This document shows positions 16,812 to 24,920 of a stretch of 53,740 nt of DNA, piece by piece. The notes under the pieces were generated by a model, which worked only from the letters and a program-made list of their open reading frames with translations, was not told where the DNA came from and did not search any database. The DNA is from an uncultured Gemmiger sp. (GTDB taxonomy: Bacteria; Bacillota; Clostridia; Oscillospirales; Ruminococcaceae), in contig CALWNO010000014.1 in assembly GCA_944382785.1 (NCBI GenBank), positions 1 to 53,740 of the forward strand, read 5' to 3'. Within the stretch, counting starts at the first letter, position 1. Each line of letters starts with the position of its first letter. The position numbers and the translations under genes are program-made.

Positions 16812-16862
16812 AAAAAGCCCGCTCCCCTTCCGGCGTTCTGCCGCGGGGAGCGGGCTTATTTT
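16812..16862. terminator. Bidirectional terminator
   Basis: AAGCCCGCTCCCC (16815-16827) pairs with GGGGAGCGGGCTT (16845-16857). It lies between the convergent two-component operon and the cyclophilin gene. Confidence 0.88.
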
Positions 16863-16882
16863 GTTAGATGTTGTGGGGAAAA

Positions 16883-17362
16883 TCAGTCCTCGTCGATGAT
16901 GCGCACCGTCTGCATGCGGACCGGCTTCAGGGGCTTGTCGCTCCAGTCGGTGGGGACGGAAGCGATCTCATCCACCACATCCATGCCGGAGACTACATGG
17001 CCGAAGGCCGCGTACTGGCCGTCCAGATGAGGCGCATCGGCGTGCATGATGAAGAACTGGCTGCCGGCGCTGTTGGGGTTCTGGGCCCGGGCCATGCTGA
17101 TAACACCCCGGGTATGCTTGATGGGATTGGGCACGAAGTTGGCGGAGAATTCGCCCTTGATGGTCCAGCCCGGGCCGCCGGTGCCGTTGCCCAGAGGGCA
17201 GCCGCCCTGGATCATGAAGCCGGGGATGATGCGGTGGAAGGTCAGGCCGTCATAAAAGCCCTTGCGGACCAGCTTTTCAAAGTTTTCGCAGGTGATGGGC
17301 GCGGCGCTGGGGTCCAGCTCGATGTCGATGGTCTTGCCGTTTTCCATGGTGATGCGGATCAT
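16883..17362 (-). CDS. Cyclophilin-type peptidyl-prolyl cis-trans isomerase
   Basis: This 159-residue single-domain cyclophilin catalyses prolyl isomerisation. The active-site signatures FHRIIPGFMIQGG (with the catalytic Arg) and GSQFFIMHADAPHLDGQYAAFG are intact. The usual aromatic Trp/His of the Pro pocket appears as His in the APHLDG segment. No signal peptide is present, so it is cytoplasmic. The ATG overlaps the TGA of the upstream phospholipase gene by four bases (ATGA), with AAGGAG at the right distance, so the two are translationally coupled. A longer frame to 17599 is only overlap with that gene. Confidence 0.95.
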   Translation of the reverse strand: MIRITMENGKTIDIELDPSAAPITCENFEKLVRKGFYDGLTFHRIIPGFMIQGGCPLGNGTGGPGWTIKGEFSANFVPNPIKHTRGVISMARAQNPNSAGSQFFIMHADAPHLDGQYAAFGHVVSGMDVVDEIASVPTDWSDKPLKPVRMQTVRIIDED

Positions 17363-18294
17363 GTTGTTGTCTCCTTTTCTTGGGCCGGAGCCTCCACCGC
17401 GGGCTTGGTGCTCAACTCGGTAGGGGTCCCGGTGGTATAGTCCATGCTGCCCAGCAGGCGGCACAGTTCGGATTCGGTCAGGTGGCCCATCCAGAATTCC
17501 AGGGCCGCGGTCATATACACGGCGCTGCGGCGCTCGGCCTCCCGCAGCAGGGCAAAGGCGCCCCCATGGCGGGCCTCGCCGGTGGCGGGGTCGGTCCATT
17601 CATCGGGCAGGTCCAGGCGCAGGGCTCGGGGAGATACATGCCCGGTCAGAAAGCCCCGGCCTTTCCAGAAGGTCTCCACCAGATAAAACAGGGCCTTGCG
17701 GATGCCGTGACGGCTGGGGAACAGCCGCCGCACCCGGTTGAGGTAGTAGAAGGCATCGGCCAGGCATTCCTGGGTCACATCGGCGCCGTACACTTCCTTC
17801 AGTACCGTGTGCAGCAGGGTGGCGATCTCCGCCAGATCGGTGCCCTTGGGCACCGGGGAGGCATCGTCCGCCGGGACCTGAGAAACACCGGTATCCTCCG
17901 CATGAAGGGTGGAATCCAGGGCGATTTCAAAATACCCGTGGCCCCCTTTGCCCCCATAGGGCTGACCGGGCTGGCACATGGCCACCACGTAAGGGTGAAG
18001 CACCGTGTCGGCGGCATAATGGCAGAGGAAGCCCAAAGCATATTCCACCTGAGCGCCGGTCTTGACGTGGCGGACCAGGCTGCACAGAAAAGCACCGGTG
18101 GCCTCCTCATGCATGCGGTCGCCCAAAGCGGGCAGGTCAAACCGGCGTTTGGGCTTGCTTTTCCACACCTCAAAGCTGAAAAAGCTGTCCGGACCGTTGG
18201 CACCGGCGGCAAAGGCCTCCGGGCAATGGATCTTATAATGGATGGATTCGGCTGCCCGCCGGGCGGTGCGGACATGGGTATAGCCTTCCGGCAT
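17359..18294 (-). CDS. Zinc-dependent phospholipase C family protein
   Basis: The 311-residue protein resembles the PF00882 zinc-dependent phospholipase C/S1-P1 nuclease-like fold. It starts MPEGYTHVRTARRAA, with His7 as a probable ligand, then GANGPDSFFSF, RMHEEATGAFL and GFLCHYAADTVLHPYV, which carries the His/Asp/His pattern of the metal site. The absence of a signal peptide is usual for this intracellular clostridial branch, whose substrate is undefined. The ATG at 18292-18294 has GGAGGG upstream. It is the first gene of a two-gene operon with cyclophilin. Confidence 0.82.
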   Translation of the reverse strand: MPEGYTHVRTARRAAESIHYKIHCPEAFAAGANGPDSFFSFEVWKSKPKRRFDLPALGDRMHEEATGAFLCSLVRHVKTGAQVEYALGFLCHYAADTVLHPYVVAMCQPGQPYGGKGGHGYFEIALDSTLHAEDTGVSQVPADDASPVPKGTDLAEIATLLHTVLKEVYGADVTQECLADAFYYLNRVRRLFPSRHGIRKALFYLVETFWKGRGFLTGHVSPRALRLDLPDEWTDPATGEARHGGAFALLREAERRSAVYMTAALEFWMGHLTESELCRLLGSMDYTTGTPTELSTKPAVEAPAQEKETTT

Positions 18295-18326
18295 AGAGAA
18301 ATGCCCTCCTGTTCGGATAACATAAA

Positions 18327-18359
18327 CGGGGTATGTGGGTCCAGGGACCCGCATACCCC
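18327..18359 (-). other. Strong stem-loop at the 5' end of the phospholipase transcript
   Basis: GGGGTATG/CATACCCC and GGGTCC/GGACCC form a nearly perfect 15-bp hairpin that begins at the predicted transcription start. It could also weakly terminate readthrough from the MFS gene, but no clear U tract follows. Confidence 0.6.
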
Positions 18360-18362
18360 ATT

Positions 18363-18391
18363 ATTGTACTGCCCGCCGGATGGATTGTCAA
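18363..18391 (-). promoter_or_regulatory. Promoter of the phospholipase/cyclophilin operon
   Basis: Minus-strand TTGACA (18386-18391), a 17-base spacer, TACAAT (18363-18368). Confidence 0.88.
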
Positions 18392-18407
18392 TGCGGGCAA
18401 ATTTTCC

Positions 18408-19775
18408 TTAAATTGTATGGTTTTTGCCCTTCAGGGTGCGCGGCAGCACGGCAAAAAAGAGCACACCGCCGATGCCGATGATGAGCAGGATGGACACGAT
18501 GCCGAAGGGGCTGGAGGCCGCATTGATGGCGTCGATCTGCTCGGCGGTGGCGGTCTCGGCGGTCAGACCCTGGGACTGGAGCATCCCATTGGCCACGGCG
18601 GCGCTGACCACACCCACCAGGGCCGGGCCCATGATGGAGCTGAATTTGCCGAAGATATCAAAGAAGCCGAAGAACTCGCCGCTGCGGTCCTTGTCCGGAA
18701 TCAGCTTGCCGAACATGGAGCGGGACAATGCCTGGATACCGCCCTGGCTGGTGGCGCAGAGCACCGCCAGGACCCAGAACTGCCACAGATCCCGCATGAA
18801 AAAGGCAAAGACACAGATGAACATGTACACGCAGATGCCCACCCCCACCATGAACCGGGCGCCGAATTTGGCGCTGAGGCGGATATACAGCAGGCAGAAG
18901 GGCAGGCCCAGCACCTGTACCAGCAGCAGGGCCAGCATCATGCCGGTGGAGTCCAGCCCCAGGTTGGTGCCGTAGGTGGTGGCCATGCTGATGACGGTGT
19001 GCACACCGTCGATGTAGAAGAAGTAGGCCAGGATATACACCAGCATGGGCTTGTTGGCGATGATCTCCTTGATGGTGGAACCCACGCCCCGGATATTCCG
19101 GCCCACATCCCCCTGTTCATAGGGTTTGCCGGAGGTCTGGCGGCAGTTTTTCAGCAGCGGAAGGCTGAAGCCCAGCCACCACACGGCGGTGATGGCAAAG
19201 ATCACGGCCAGACAGGTGAGCATGGGCACCCCGGCCAGGTTCATGACCAGGAAGATGACCAGCGGAATGGTGGAGCCGCCGATATATCCAAGGCCGTACC
19301 CCATGGTGGAGACCCGGTCCATCCGCTCGGGGGTGGTGATGTCGGTGAGGAAGGCGTCGTAGTAGATGGCGGAGGCGTCAAAGCCGATGACGCTGAGGAT
19401 GTACAGCACCAGGATCAGCCCGGCCACCCGGCCGGCCGCCGCGGTGGAGGAGGTGAAGTCCATGAGCGGGGTGAAGGACATGAGGGCCACGGCCACCACG
19501 CCCAGCAGCATAAAGATGGTGAACAGCCGCTTGCGCATGCCCCGGATATCCCCGAATACGCCCAGGAAGGGCGCCGCCAGGGCCACAATGGCCATGGCGA
19601 TGCTGGTGGCGTATCCCCAGGTGGACATGCTGGAAACGCTGTCCGCCGTGTACCCGGCCACCGAATCAAAGAAGATGGGCAGCAGGGTGACCACAATGAC
19701 CGAGTGGGCACTGTTGGCCCAGTCATACATCATCCAGCTGACTTCCTGTTTGGTATACCCTTTCAGAAGCCCCAT
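18408..19775 (-). CDS. MFS transporter, UMF1/Atg22-like
   Basis: The 455-residue membrane protein has about twelve hydrophobic helices and the N-terminal SWMMYDWANSAHSVIV signature typical of the UMF1 family (bacterial relatives of vacuolar effluxer Atg22). FGDIRGMRKR is the loop 2-3 motif and GVPMLTCLAVIFA lies mid-protein. Atg22 in yeast exports amino acids; bacterial substrates are not known, so an efflux role is an inference. The ATG at 19773-19775 has GGAGG 11 bases upstream. It is a single gene with a perfect dyad over its promoter. Confidence 0.88.
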   Translation of the reverse strand: MGLLKGYTKQEVSWMMYDWANSAHSVIVVTLLPIFFDSVAGYTADSVSSMSTWGYATSIAMAIVALAAPFLGVFGDIRGMRKRLFTIFMLLGVVAVALMSFTPLMDFTSSTAAAGRVAGLILVLYILSVIGFDASAIYYDAFLTDITTPERMDRVSTMGYGLGYIGGSTIPLVIFLVMNLAGVPMLTCLAVIFAITAVWWLGFSLPLLKNCRQTSGKPYEQGDVGRNIRGVGSTIKEIIANKPMLVYILAYFFYIDGVHTVISMATTYGTNLGLDSTGMMLALLLVQVLGLPFCLLYIRLSAKFGARFMVGVGICVYMFICVFAFFMRDLWQFWVLAVLCATSQGGIQALSRSMFGKLIPDKDRSGEFFGFFDIFGKFSSIMGPALVGVVSAAVANGMLQSQGLTAETATAEQIDAINAASSPFGIVSILLIIGIGGVLFFAVLPRTLKGKNHTI

Positions 19776-19790
19776 ACAGAATCATGCCTC

Positions 19791-19823
19791 CACTTATACA
19801 AATTTACAAACTATGTATAAGTG
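19791..19823. promoter_or_regulatory. Perfect 10-bp inverted repeat over the MFS promoter
   Basis: CACTTATACA (19791-19800) and TGTATAAGTG (19814-19823) are perfect arms around 13 bases. The right arm overlaps the -10 and the left arm abuts the ribosome site, so the element can act as an operator or as a 5' hairpin in the RNA. Confidence 0.65.
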
Positions 19824-19848
19824 TACCATTTTGCCGTTGAAAAAACAA
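19820..19848 (-). promoter_or_regulatory. Promoter of the MFS gene
   Basis: Minus-strand TTGTTT, a 17-base spacer, TACACT (19820-19825). The -35 lies inside the T run of the preceding terminator. Confidence 0.6.
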
Positions 19849-19882
19849 GCCGCCCGACGGCGTAAAATGCCATTGGGCGGTG
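19841..19882 (-). terminator. Terminator of the ECF sigma operon
   Basis: Minus strand: CCGCCCAATGGC and GCCGTCGGGCGG form a stem with a small internal mismatch, followed by CTTGTTTTTT. Confidence 0.8.
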
Positions 19883-19937
19883 AAATTTCTGTCAAGAACA
19901 GGAAAAATGGAAGAAAGCGCGCAGAAAGTACGTTTTC

Positions 19938-20894
19938 TCAGGAGGCGGCGGATTCAGCGGTGGCCATGTTCAGGGCAGCCATCTGCTCCTCCAGCCATTC
20001 CTCGGTGGGAGATTCCCCTAATTTGTTCTGGTAGTCCTCGATCAGGTCCTGGCGGATCATCTCCTGCTGGTAGTTGGCCATGTCCTCATAACCGGAGAAG
20101 GAATTGCCGTCGTACCAGTAGGACTGGTAGACGTTTTCAACCAGGGCATCCGTCCCCGCGGTGAGCTGCCAGGCGGTCTCCATATCGAGAGAGTAGGTCA
20201 CAGCGCCGTCGGGCACATCATGGACGTAGGTGTCAAAGCGGTACCGGTTGAAGGGCAGTCCCTCCGCCTGGCAGGTGTCCACCACCTGGCGGGCCATGGC
20301 AGCAAATTCCTGGGCCGAATTGTACCGGTTCTGGTAGACGGTGACATACAGTTCCGCCCGGTCCCCGGTCTGGACGGTCTCGGTGGCAGGGTTGGCGACG
20401 CCGTGGTTGAAGTCCAGCACCACGCTCAGGTCATAGATGTTGTCAGCCAGGCCGGGCACCTGCCGCAGGGCGGCGGTGGCCTCGTTCTGCAGCTCCTCTC
20501 CCAGGCGCATTTCGGCCACATGGGCGGAGGGGCCGTACTCGTTCCAGAGCTGGAGCAACACCGAAGAGCCCCCCACCCCGAAGAGGATCAGGATACACAC
20601 AAAAATGCTCAGTCCGTCATATCTCAGCTGGACATTGGGGCGGGCGGCGTAGATCAGTACCTCCACGCCCAGCGCAATGAGGGCCACGGGCAGCAGGCTG
20701 ACCACAAACCGCAGGTCCAGGGAGGGCATGACCGCCCGCAGAATCAGCAGGATACCGGCGGCCACCAGCAGCAGTCCGAAGGTCACCGTGCCCACACGGC
20801 GAACCTTTTTGGGCGGCTGGGGGGCGGGGTTCGGCCCTGCGGGCGCAGTCTGCGGGGCAGTCTGTTTGGTTTCCGTATTGTATTTTTCATCCAT
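19938..20894 (-). CDS. Membrane protein of the ECF sigma operon (LiaF/DUF5668-like N-terminus)
   Basis: The 318-residue protein has a Pro/Thr/Gln-rich cytoplasmic N-terminus and three closely spaced helices (about 35-55, 60-80 and 92-115). A 200-residue extracellular domain follows, containing YDLSVVLDFNHGV, AELYVTVYQNRYN and RYRFDTYVHDV segments. The helix cluster TFGLLLVAAGILLILR resembles the N-terminus of LiaF/DUF5668 envelope-stress proteins. I do not recognise the extracellular domain. The ATG at 20892-20894 has GAGGTG upstream. It is the last gene of the sigma/anti-sigma operon and is probably part of its envelope-stress output or feedback. Confidence 0.6.
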   Translation of the reverse strand: MDEKYNTETKQTAPQTAPAGPNPAPQPPKKVRRVGTVTFGLLLVAAGILLILRAVMPSLDLRFVVSLLPVALIALGVEVLIYAARPNVQLRYDGLSIFVCILILFGVGGSSVLLQLWNEYGPSAHVAEMRLGEELQNEATAALRQVPGLADNIYDLSVVLDFNHGVANPATETVQTGDRAELYVTVYQNRYNSAQEFAAMARQVVDTCQAEGLPFNRYRFDTYVHDVPDGAVTYSLDMETAWQLTAGTDALVENVYQSYWYDGNSFSGYEDMANYQQEMIRQDLIEDYQNKLGESPTEEWLEEQMAALNMATAESAAS

Positions 20895-20955
20895 ATTGAT
20901 ACACCTCGTATTGTATTGAAGCCGGCACGGCCCCTGCAGGGCCACGGAAAGCGCC

Positions 20956-21531
20956 TTACCGGGGCTGATGCGGGTCCTCCGCATGGGATTCCTGTTCCCC
21001 GGGATAGGGCGGCATGGCGTTGGCATCATTGTGGGAAGGCGTGGTGCGTCCCACCAGCTTGATGCCGAAGAAGATCAGCAGAGCCGCCACAAGAATGGTG
21101 GGCAGCTGGCCGATGAAATTGTAGTACAGGTAGGCCATGCCCATGCTGTCCAACAGGTCATACAGCATGGGGGCGATCCAGTTATCAAACAGCACCCATA
21201 CGCCGCAGGCTACCAGCACCCAACCGATAATCCGGTTGCCCCGGGGGGTGAAGGCCTTGAACCGGCCCAGATCGATGCGGTCCCCCCAGACGAAGTCATC
21301 CGGTTTGGGGCTGCCGGACACCAGATACCGGATGAGGTCGTAGGTGTCAAAGAAAGCATACATCCAGATGATGGGGGCGGCCAGCAGCACCGGCGGAATG
21401 ATGACCCCAATGCCGGAGGCCACACAGAACAGGGTGATGAGGGACAGGCCGCGGCGCATATAGCCGTAGTACATCTGCCCGGCACCCGGAATGCAGGCAA
21501 AGATAAAGGTCAGGAATGCGTTCTTTTTCAT
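20956..21531 (-). CDS. TM2-like membrane protein of the ECF sigma operon
   Basis: The 191-residue protein has about four hydrophobic helices. The N-terminal FIFACIPGAGQMYYGYMRRG resembles the first part of TM2-type proteins (the Pro-Gly-x-Gly-Q-x-Y-xG pattern). A second half, GWVLVACGVWVLF and ILVAALLIFFGIKLVGR, resembles the LiaF-like helix pairs in its neighbour. The C-terminus is polar. The ATG at 21529-21531 has GGAG at 10 bases; the GTG at 21538-21540 is too close to the ribosome site. The upstream anti-sigma gene stops 6 bases before, so the genes are coupled. Function unknown. Confidence 0.65.
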   Translation of the reverse strand: MKKNAFLTFIFACIPGAGQMYYGYMRRGLSLITLFCVASGIGVIIPPVLLAAPIIWMYAFFDTYDLIRYLVSGSPKPDDFVWGDRIDLGRFKAFTPRGNRIIGWVLVACGVWVLFDNWIAPMLYDLLDSMGMAYLYYNFIGQLPTILVAALLIFFGIKLVGRTTPSHNDANAMPPYPGEQESHAEDPHQPR

Positions 21532-21536
21532 ATTCT

Positions 21537-22079
21537 TCACTCTCCAGTGGCGGCCTCTTGGCCGTGATTTTGCCGGTTATTGTCGGAAAGCTGCGCCCAG
21601 CCGCTGAGGGCGGTGTCCTGGATGCTGCCCAGCACGTTCTGCAGTCCTTCGCTGGCGCCGTCCAGGGCGCCTTCCAGCAACTGGCTGATGCTGGCTTTGG
21701 GCCGGGCTTCCCGCATCTCCTGGGGCGCCGCAGCGGGCGTGGCGCCAAACAGGCCGAACCGCCACAGGGCCAGGGCCAGCACGATGGCCGCCGCCACCGA
21801 TACATAGCGGTTGGTCATGACCCGAAAGGTGCGCAGCCGCATAAGAGCCTGCACCTGGGGGATCAGGTCCCGCATGGGGGCCGAAAGCTGGATGGTCTCC
21901 AGCAGGGCGGTGTACCGGGCCAGGCACCGGTCGCAGAAGGTCAGGTGCTCGGCGGCTTCCAGCCGGCCCAGGTCGTCCAGGCGGTCATCCCGCAACGCTT
22001 CCAGACCACGCTGGGTCAGGCAGCCGGCGGTATCAAACAGGTTGTTGTTGTCAAAGTAAGGGGCCATGCTCTCGGTCAT
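21537..22079 (-). CDS. Zinc-finger anti-sigma factor
   Basis: The 180-residue protein has a zf-HC2-type cytoplasmic domain, with His45, Cys49 and Cys52 in EHLTFCDRC (the H-x3-C-x2-C core). One transmembrane helix (about 92-108) follows, then an external Ala/Gln-rich helical tail. This is the architecture of RsiW-like anti-sigma factors that hold an ECF sigma at the membrane until it is released by proteolysis. The gene begins 1 base after the sigma gene stop, with AAAGGAGGCAGGAG upstream. The pair and the two downstream membrane genes form a regulated envelope-stress-type module. Confidence 0.82.
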   Translation of the reverse strand: MTESMAPYFDNNNLFDTAGCLTQRGLEALRDDRLDDLGRLEAAEHLTFCDRCLARYTALLETIQLSAPMRDLIPQVQALMRLRTFRVMTNRYVSVAAAIVLALALWRFGLFGATPAAAPQEMREARPKASISQLLEGALDGASEGLQNVLGSIQDTALSGWAQLSDNNRQNHGQEAATGE

Positions 22080-22080
22080 G

Positions 22081-22620
22081 TTACTCCTGCCTCCTTTCGG
22101 TGATCTGCTTGCGCAGGATGGCTTTTGCCCGGAACAGCTGGTTCTGTACCGTGGCGGGGGGCCGCCCCAGCGCCCGGGCGATGTCCGCCACCGGCCGCTC
22201 TTCCAGAAAGTACATGGTGGCTACCCTGCCGTAGGGTTCCCGCAGGGTCCGGACCATCTCATCCAGTTCCGCAGCGTTGCTCTTTTCCAGGAACAGGTCC
22301 TGGGGATCCGGGTCGGCGGCGGCCAGGGCGCTGCCTGCCGGGGGTGTGCCTCTGGGTTCGGGCAGGCTTTCGTGGTCCTGGGCCTCCACCTTGCGCGCCC
22401 AGGCGCTTTTCAGGTGGTCCTTGCACTTGTTGGCCGCCACACGCACCAGCCACTGTTTGTAATAGGCGGGATCACATCGGTCGATGCTGGTGTAGGCGGA
22501 GAGGAAGGTGTCCTGGGTGAGGTCTTCGGCGGTGTGAGGGTCCCGGACAAACTGCAGACAGACGGTATAAATCAGTTTCTGATACTGCCGCATCAGCTCG
22601 GAAAAATCCTGATTGTTCAT
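22081..22620 (-). CDS. ECF RNA polymerase sigma factor
   Basis: The 179-residue protein has sigma region 2 (about 10-75: FSELMRQYQKLIYTVCLQFVR, TAEDLTQDTFL, then KQWLVRVAANKCKDHL). A 45-residue Pro/Glu linker follows, and sigma region 4 (about 125-175: EMVRTLREPYGRVATMYFLEE, IARALGRPPATVQNQLFRAKA). The order and length fit the ECF family. AAGGAGG lies about 15 bases before the ATG, slightly far. It is first in a four-gene operon with its cognate anti-sigma. Such operons are usually autoregulated, but I see no unambiguous ECF promoter. Confidence 0.92.
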   Translation of the reverse strand: MNNQDFSELMRQYQKLIYTVCLQFVRDPHTAEDLTQDTFLSAYTSIDRCDPAYYKQWLVRVAANKCKDHLKSAWARKVEAQDHESLPEPRGTPPAGSALAAADPDPQDLFLEKSNAAELDEMVRTLREPYGRVATMYFLEERPVADIARALGRPPATVQNQLFRAKAILRKQITERRQE

Positions 22621-22647
22621 GATGTCCTGACCCTCACCTCCTTGCTC

Positions 22648-22657
22648 GAAACGTTTC
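22648..22657. repeat. Perfect palindrome GAAACGTTTC upstream of the ECF sigma gene
   Basis: A 10-bp perfect palindrome lies 28 bases before the sigma start codon. It could be a regulator half-site pair or part of the promoter. Confidence 0.4.
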
Positions 22658-22671
22658 TATTCTATACTACG

Positions 22672-22703
22672 AAAAAGGCCCGCGGCATTTTGCAGCGGGT
22701 CCT
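22672..22703 (-). terminator. Terminator of xth
   Basis: Minus strand: GGACCCGC and GCGGGCC pair around a TGCAAAATGCC loop region (itself able to pair), followed by TTTTT. Confidence 0.75.
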
Positions 22704-22719
22704 AAAAAATGTGAATTTT

Positions 22720-23478
22720 TTACAGGTCGATCTCCAGGCGGACCGGGCAGTGGTCGCTGCCCATCACGTCGGGCAGGATATCGGCCACCCGGATCTTGTC
22801 CGCAATGCGGTTGGAGACCAGGAAATAGTCAATACGCCATCCCGCGTTCCGTTCCCGGGCGCGGAAGCGCATGCTCCACCAGCTGTAAGCGCCGGTCACA
22901 TCCGGGTGCAGGTAGCGGAAGCTGTCGGTAAAGCCGGCGGCCAGCAGCTCGGTCATCTTGCCCCGCTCCTGGTCGGAGAAGCCCGCCGCCCCCCGGTTGG
23001 GGCCGGGGTTCTTCAGGTCGATCTCCTGGTGGGCCACGTTCAGGTCTCCGCAGACGATCACCGGCTTTTTGGCGTCCAGATCCAGCAGGTAGGCGCGCAG
23101 GTCGTCCTCCCACTCCATGCGGTAGTCGATGCGGGCCAGCTCGTTCTGGGCATTGGGCACATACAGATTGACCAGGTAGAAATTCTCAAATTCCAGGGTG
23201 ATGGCCCGGCCTTCATGGCTGTGGGCCTCCACCCCAATGCCGTTCCAGGCGTTGAGGGGCTGCAGCCGGGTGTAGATCAGGGTACCGGAATAGCCCTTCT
23301 TCTCGGCGCTGTTGATGTATTCGGTGTAGCCTTCGGGCTCAAAATCGGCCTGGCCGGGCTGCAGCTTGGTCTCCTGCAGGCAGACGGCATCGGCGTCAAA
23401 GGCGGCGAAGGAATCGGCAAAGCCCTTTTTCAGGCAGGCCCGCAGGCCGTTGACATTCCAGCTGATGAATCTCTTCAT
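22720..23478 (-). CDS. xth: Exodeoxyribonuclease III
   Basis: The 252-residue enzyme is an AP endonuclease/3'-5' exonuclease of the EEP family used in base-excision repair. Motifs are complete: FISWNVNGLRA with the catalytic Asn; DAVCLQETKL with metal-binding Glu; the YVPNAQ Tyr; VIVCGDLNVAHQEIDLKNP with Asp and Asn; SWWSMRFRARERNAGWRIDYFLVS; and MGSDHCPV with the terminal Asp-His. AAAGGA precedes the ATG. It lies 26 bases downstream of the MATE gene on the same strand, so the two may be co-transcribed. Confidence 0.96.
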   Translation of the reverse strand: MKRFISWNVNGLRACLKKGFADSFAAFDADAVCLQETKLQPGQADFEPEGYTEYINSAEKKGYSGTLIYTRLQPLNAWNGIGVEAHSHEGRAITLEFENFYLVNLYVPNAQNELARIDYRMEWEDDLRAYLLDLDAKKPVIVCGDLNVAHQEIDLKNPGPNRGAAGFSDQERGKMTELLAAGFTDSFRYLHPDVTGAYSWWSMRFRARERNAGWRIDYFLVSNRIADKIRVADILPDVMGSDHCPVRLEIDL

Positions 23479-23504
23479 AGTTGTGTCCTTTCAAAATGAG
23501 TATA

Positions 23505-24869
23505 TCAGGCTGCTTTGGCCGGGGTACAGCGCTTTTTCCAGGCGCCGGAAACAAACCGGGCCACAAAGCAGGTCACACGGCAGACCCAGTCCACCACCAT
23601 GGCGATCCAGACGCCCACAGCGCCCATGCCCATCTGCACACAGAGAATGTAGGAGAATCCCAGCCGCCAGATCACCATGGACAGGATGGAGGTCATCATA
23701 GTGAACTTTACATCGTTGGCGGCGCGCAGGGCGTTGGGCAGAACAAAGCCGGCAGGCCACAGCAGGATACCGCAGCCGGCATGAATCACCACCAGCAGCC
23801 AGGCCAGCTGCCGGGTCTCCTCCGTCAGGGTGTACAGGCTGAGGAGCTGGGGCAGGAAAAACAGCACCAGGGCATTGGTGGCGCCCTGGGCGATGTAGTC
23901 CCACAGCAGAAGCTTTTTGGCAAAATAGCCGGCCTGCTGCAGGTCCCGGGCGCCCACACACCGGCCCACCACCGTGATCATGGCCAGGCCCATGGCCTGA
24001 CCCACGATGCAGCCCACGTTGTCCAGGTTGTTGGCCACCGCGTTGGCGGAGATGTGCACCGTACCGAACAGGCTGATCATGCTGACCACCACCACGCGGC
24101 CCAGCTGAAACAGGCTGTTCTCCATGGCCGATGGGATGCCGATGTACAGGATGTTGCGGGCCATGGTAGGCTGCAGGTGGCGTACACCGTCCCAGGTGAC
24201 CCGGGCAGGGTTGTCGTGGTGGGCGGCGGCCAGATACAGGATGACGGCTGCCCCCAAAGCCCGGGAGACCAGGGTGGGCACCGCCACGCCCGCCGTGCCC
24301 ATCCTGAGCACAAAGACGCACAGGGCGTTGCCCGCAATGTTGATCAGGTTCATAAAGACACTGACCTTCATGGAGATGGCGCTGTTGCCGGTGGAGCGGA
24401 AGATGGCCGCCCCGGCGTTGTACAAGGCCAGGAAGGGGTACGAAAGCCCGGTGATGGTGAAGTAGATCAGGGCTTCGTGCATGACGCTGTCGTCAATGCT
24501 GCCGAAGAAGAGCCGCAGCATGGGCGCCCGGAGCAGCAGGCAGAAGGCCGCCACCGCCACGCCCAGCAAGGCACTGAGGGTGACCAGCTGCCCGGCGCTG
24601 CGGGAGGCTTCCTCCGGCTTGCGGGCCCCCAGGAACTGGCTGGTGACCACGGCGCCGCCGGTGGCCAGGGCCGCAAAAATATTGATGATCAGGTTGTTGA
24701 TCATGTCCACCAGCGAGACGCCGGAGATGGCGGCTTCGCCTACGCTGGAGACCATGACCGTATCCGACATGCCCACCAGGATGGCCAGGGTCTGCTCAAT
24801 GATCAAAGGCCACAGCAGGCGCACCAGCTGATGGTTGGTGAACAGGGGTTCGTGTTCCAGTTTTTCCAT
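23505..24869 (-). CDS. MATE family efflux transporter
   Basis: The 454-residue membrane protein has about twelve helices in two homologous halves. The N-terminal half contains LLWPLIIEQTLAILVGMSDTVMVSSVGEAA, the family hallmark, and a matching segment begins near residue 245 (NSLFQLGRVVVVSM). MATE proteins export drugs and cationic toxins using a Na+ or H+ gradient; the substrate here is not predictable. The ATG at 24867-24869 has AGAGGA 6 bases upstream; the frame to 24890 is not used. It lies upstream of xth and downstream of the terminator of the MacAB-like operon. Confidence 0.92.
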   Translation of the reverse strand: MEKLEHEPLFTNHQLVRLLWPLIIEQTLAILVGMSDTVMVSSVGEAAISGVSLVDMINNLIINIFAALATGGAVVTSQFLGARKPEEASRSAGQLVTLSALLGVAVAAFCLLLRAPMLRLFFGSIDDSVMHEALIYFTITGLSYPFLALYNAGAAIFRSTGNSAISMKVSVFMNLINIAGNALCVFVLRMGTAGVAVPTLVSRALGAAVILYLAAAHHDNPARVTWDGVRHLQPTMARNILYIGIPSAMENSLFQLGRVVVVSMISLFGTVHISANAVANNLDNVGCIVGQAMGLAMITVVGRCVGARDLQQAGYFAKKLLLWDYIAQGATNALVLFFLPQLLSLYTLTEETRQLAWLLVVIHAGCGILLWPAGFVLPNALRAANDVKFTMMTSILSMVIWRLGFSYILCVQMGMGAVGVWIAMVVDWVCRVTCFVARFVSGAWKKRCTPAKAA

Positions 24870-24920
24870 GAAACATCCTCTTTTCCTCAATACCGGTCCT
24901 CAGTATACCACAAACCCGGA

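Noticed and set aside
22648-22657. GAAACGTTTC as a CcpA cre site
   Set aside because: It differs from the cre consensus (TGAAARCGYTTWCW) at the outer positions and the sigma operon has no obvious link to carbon repression.
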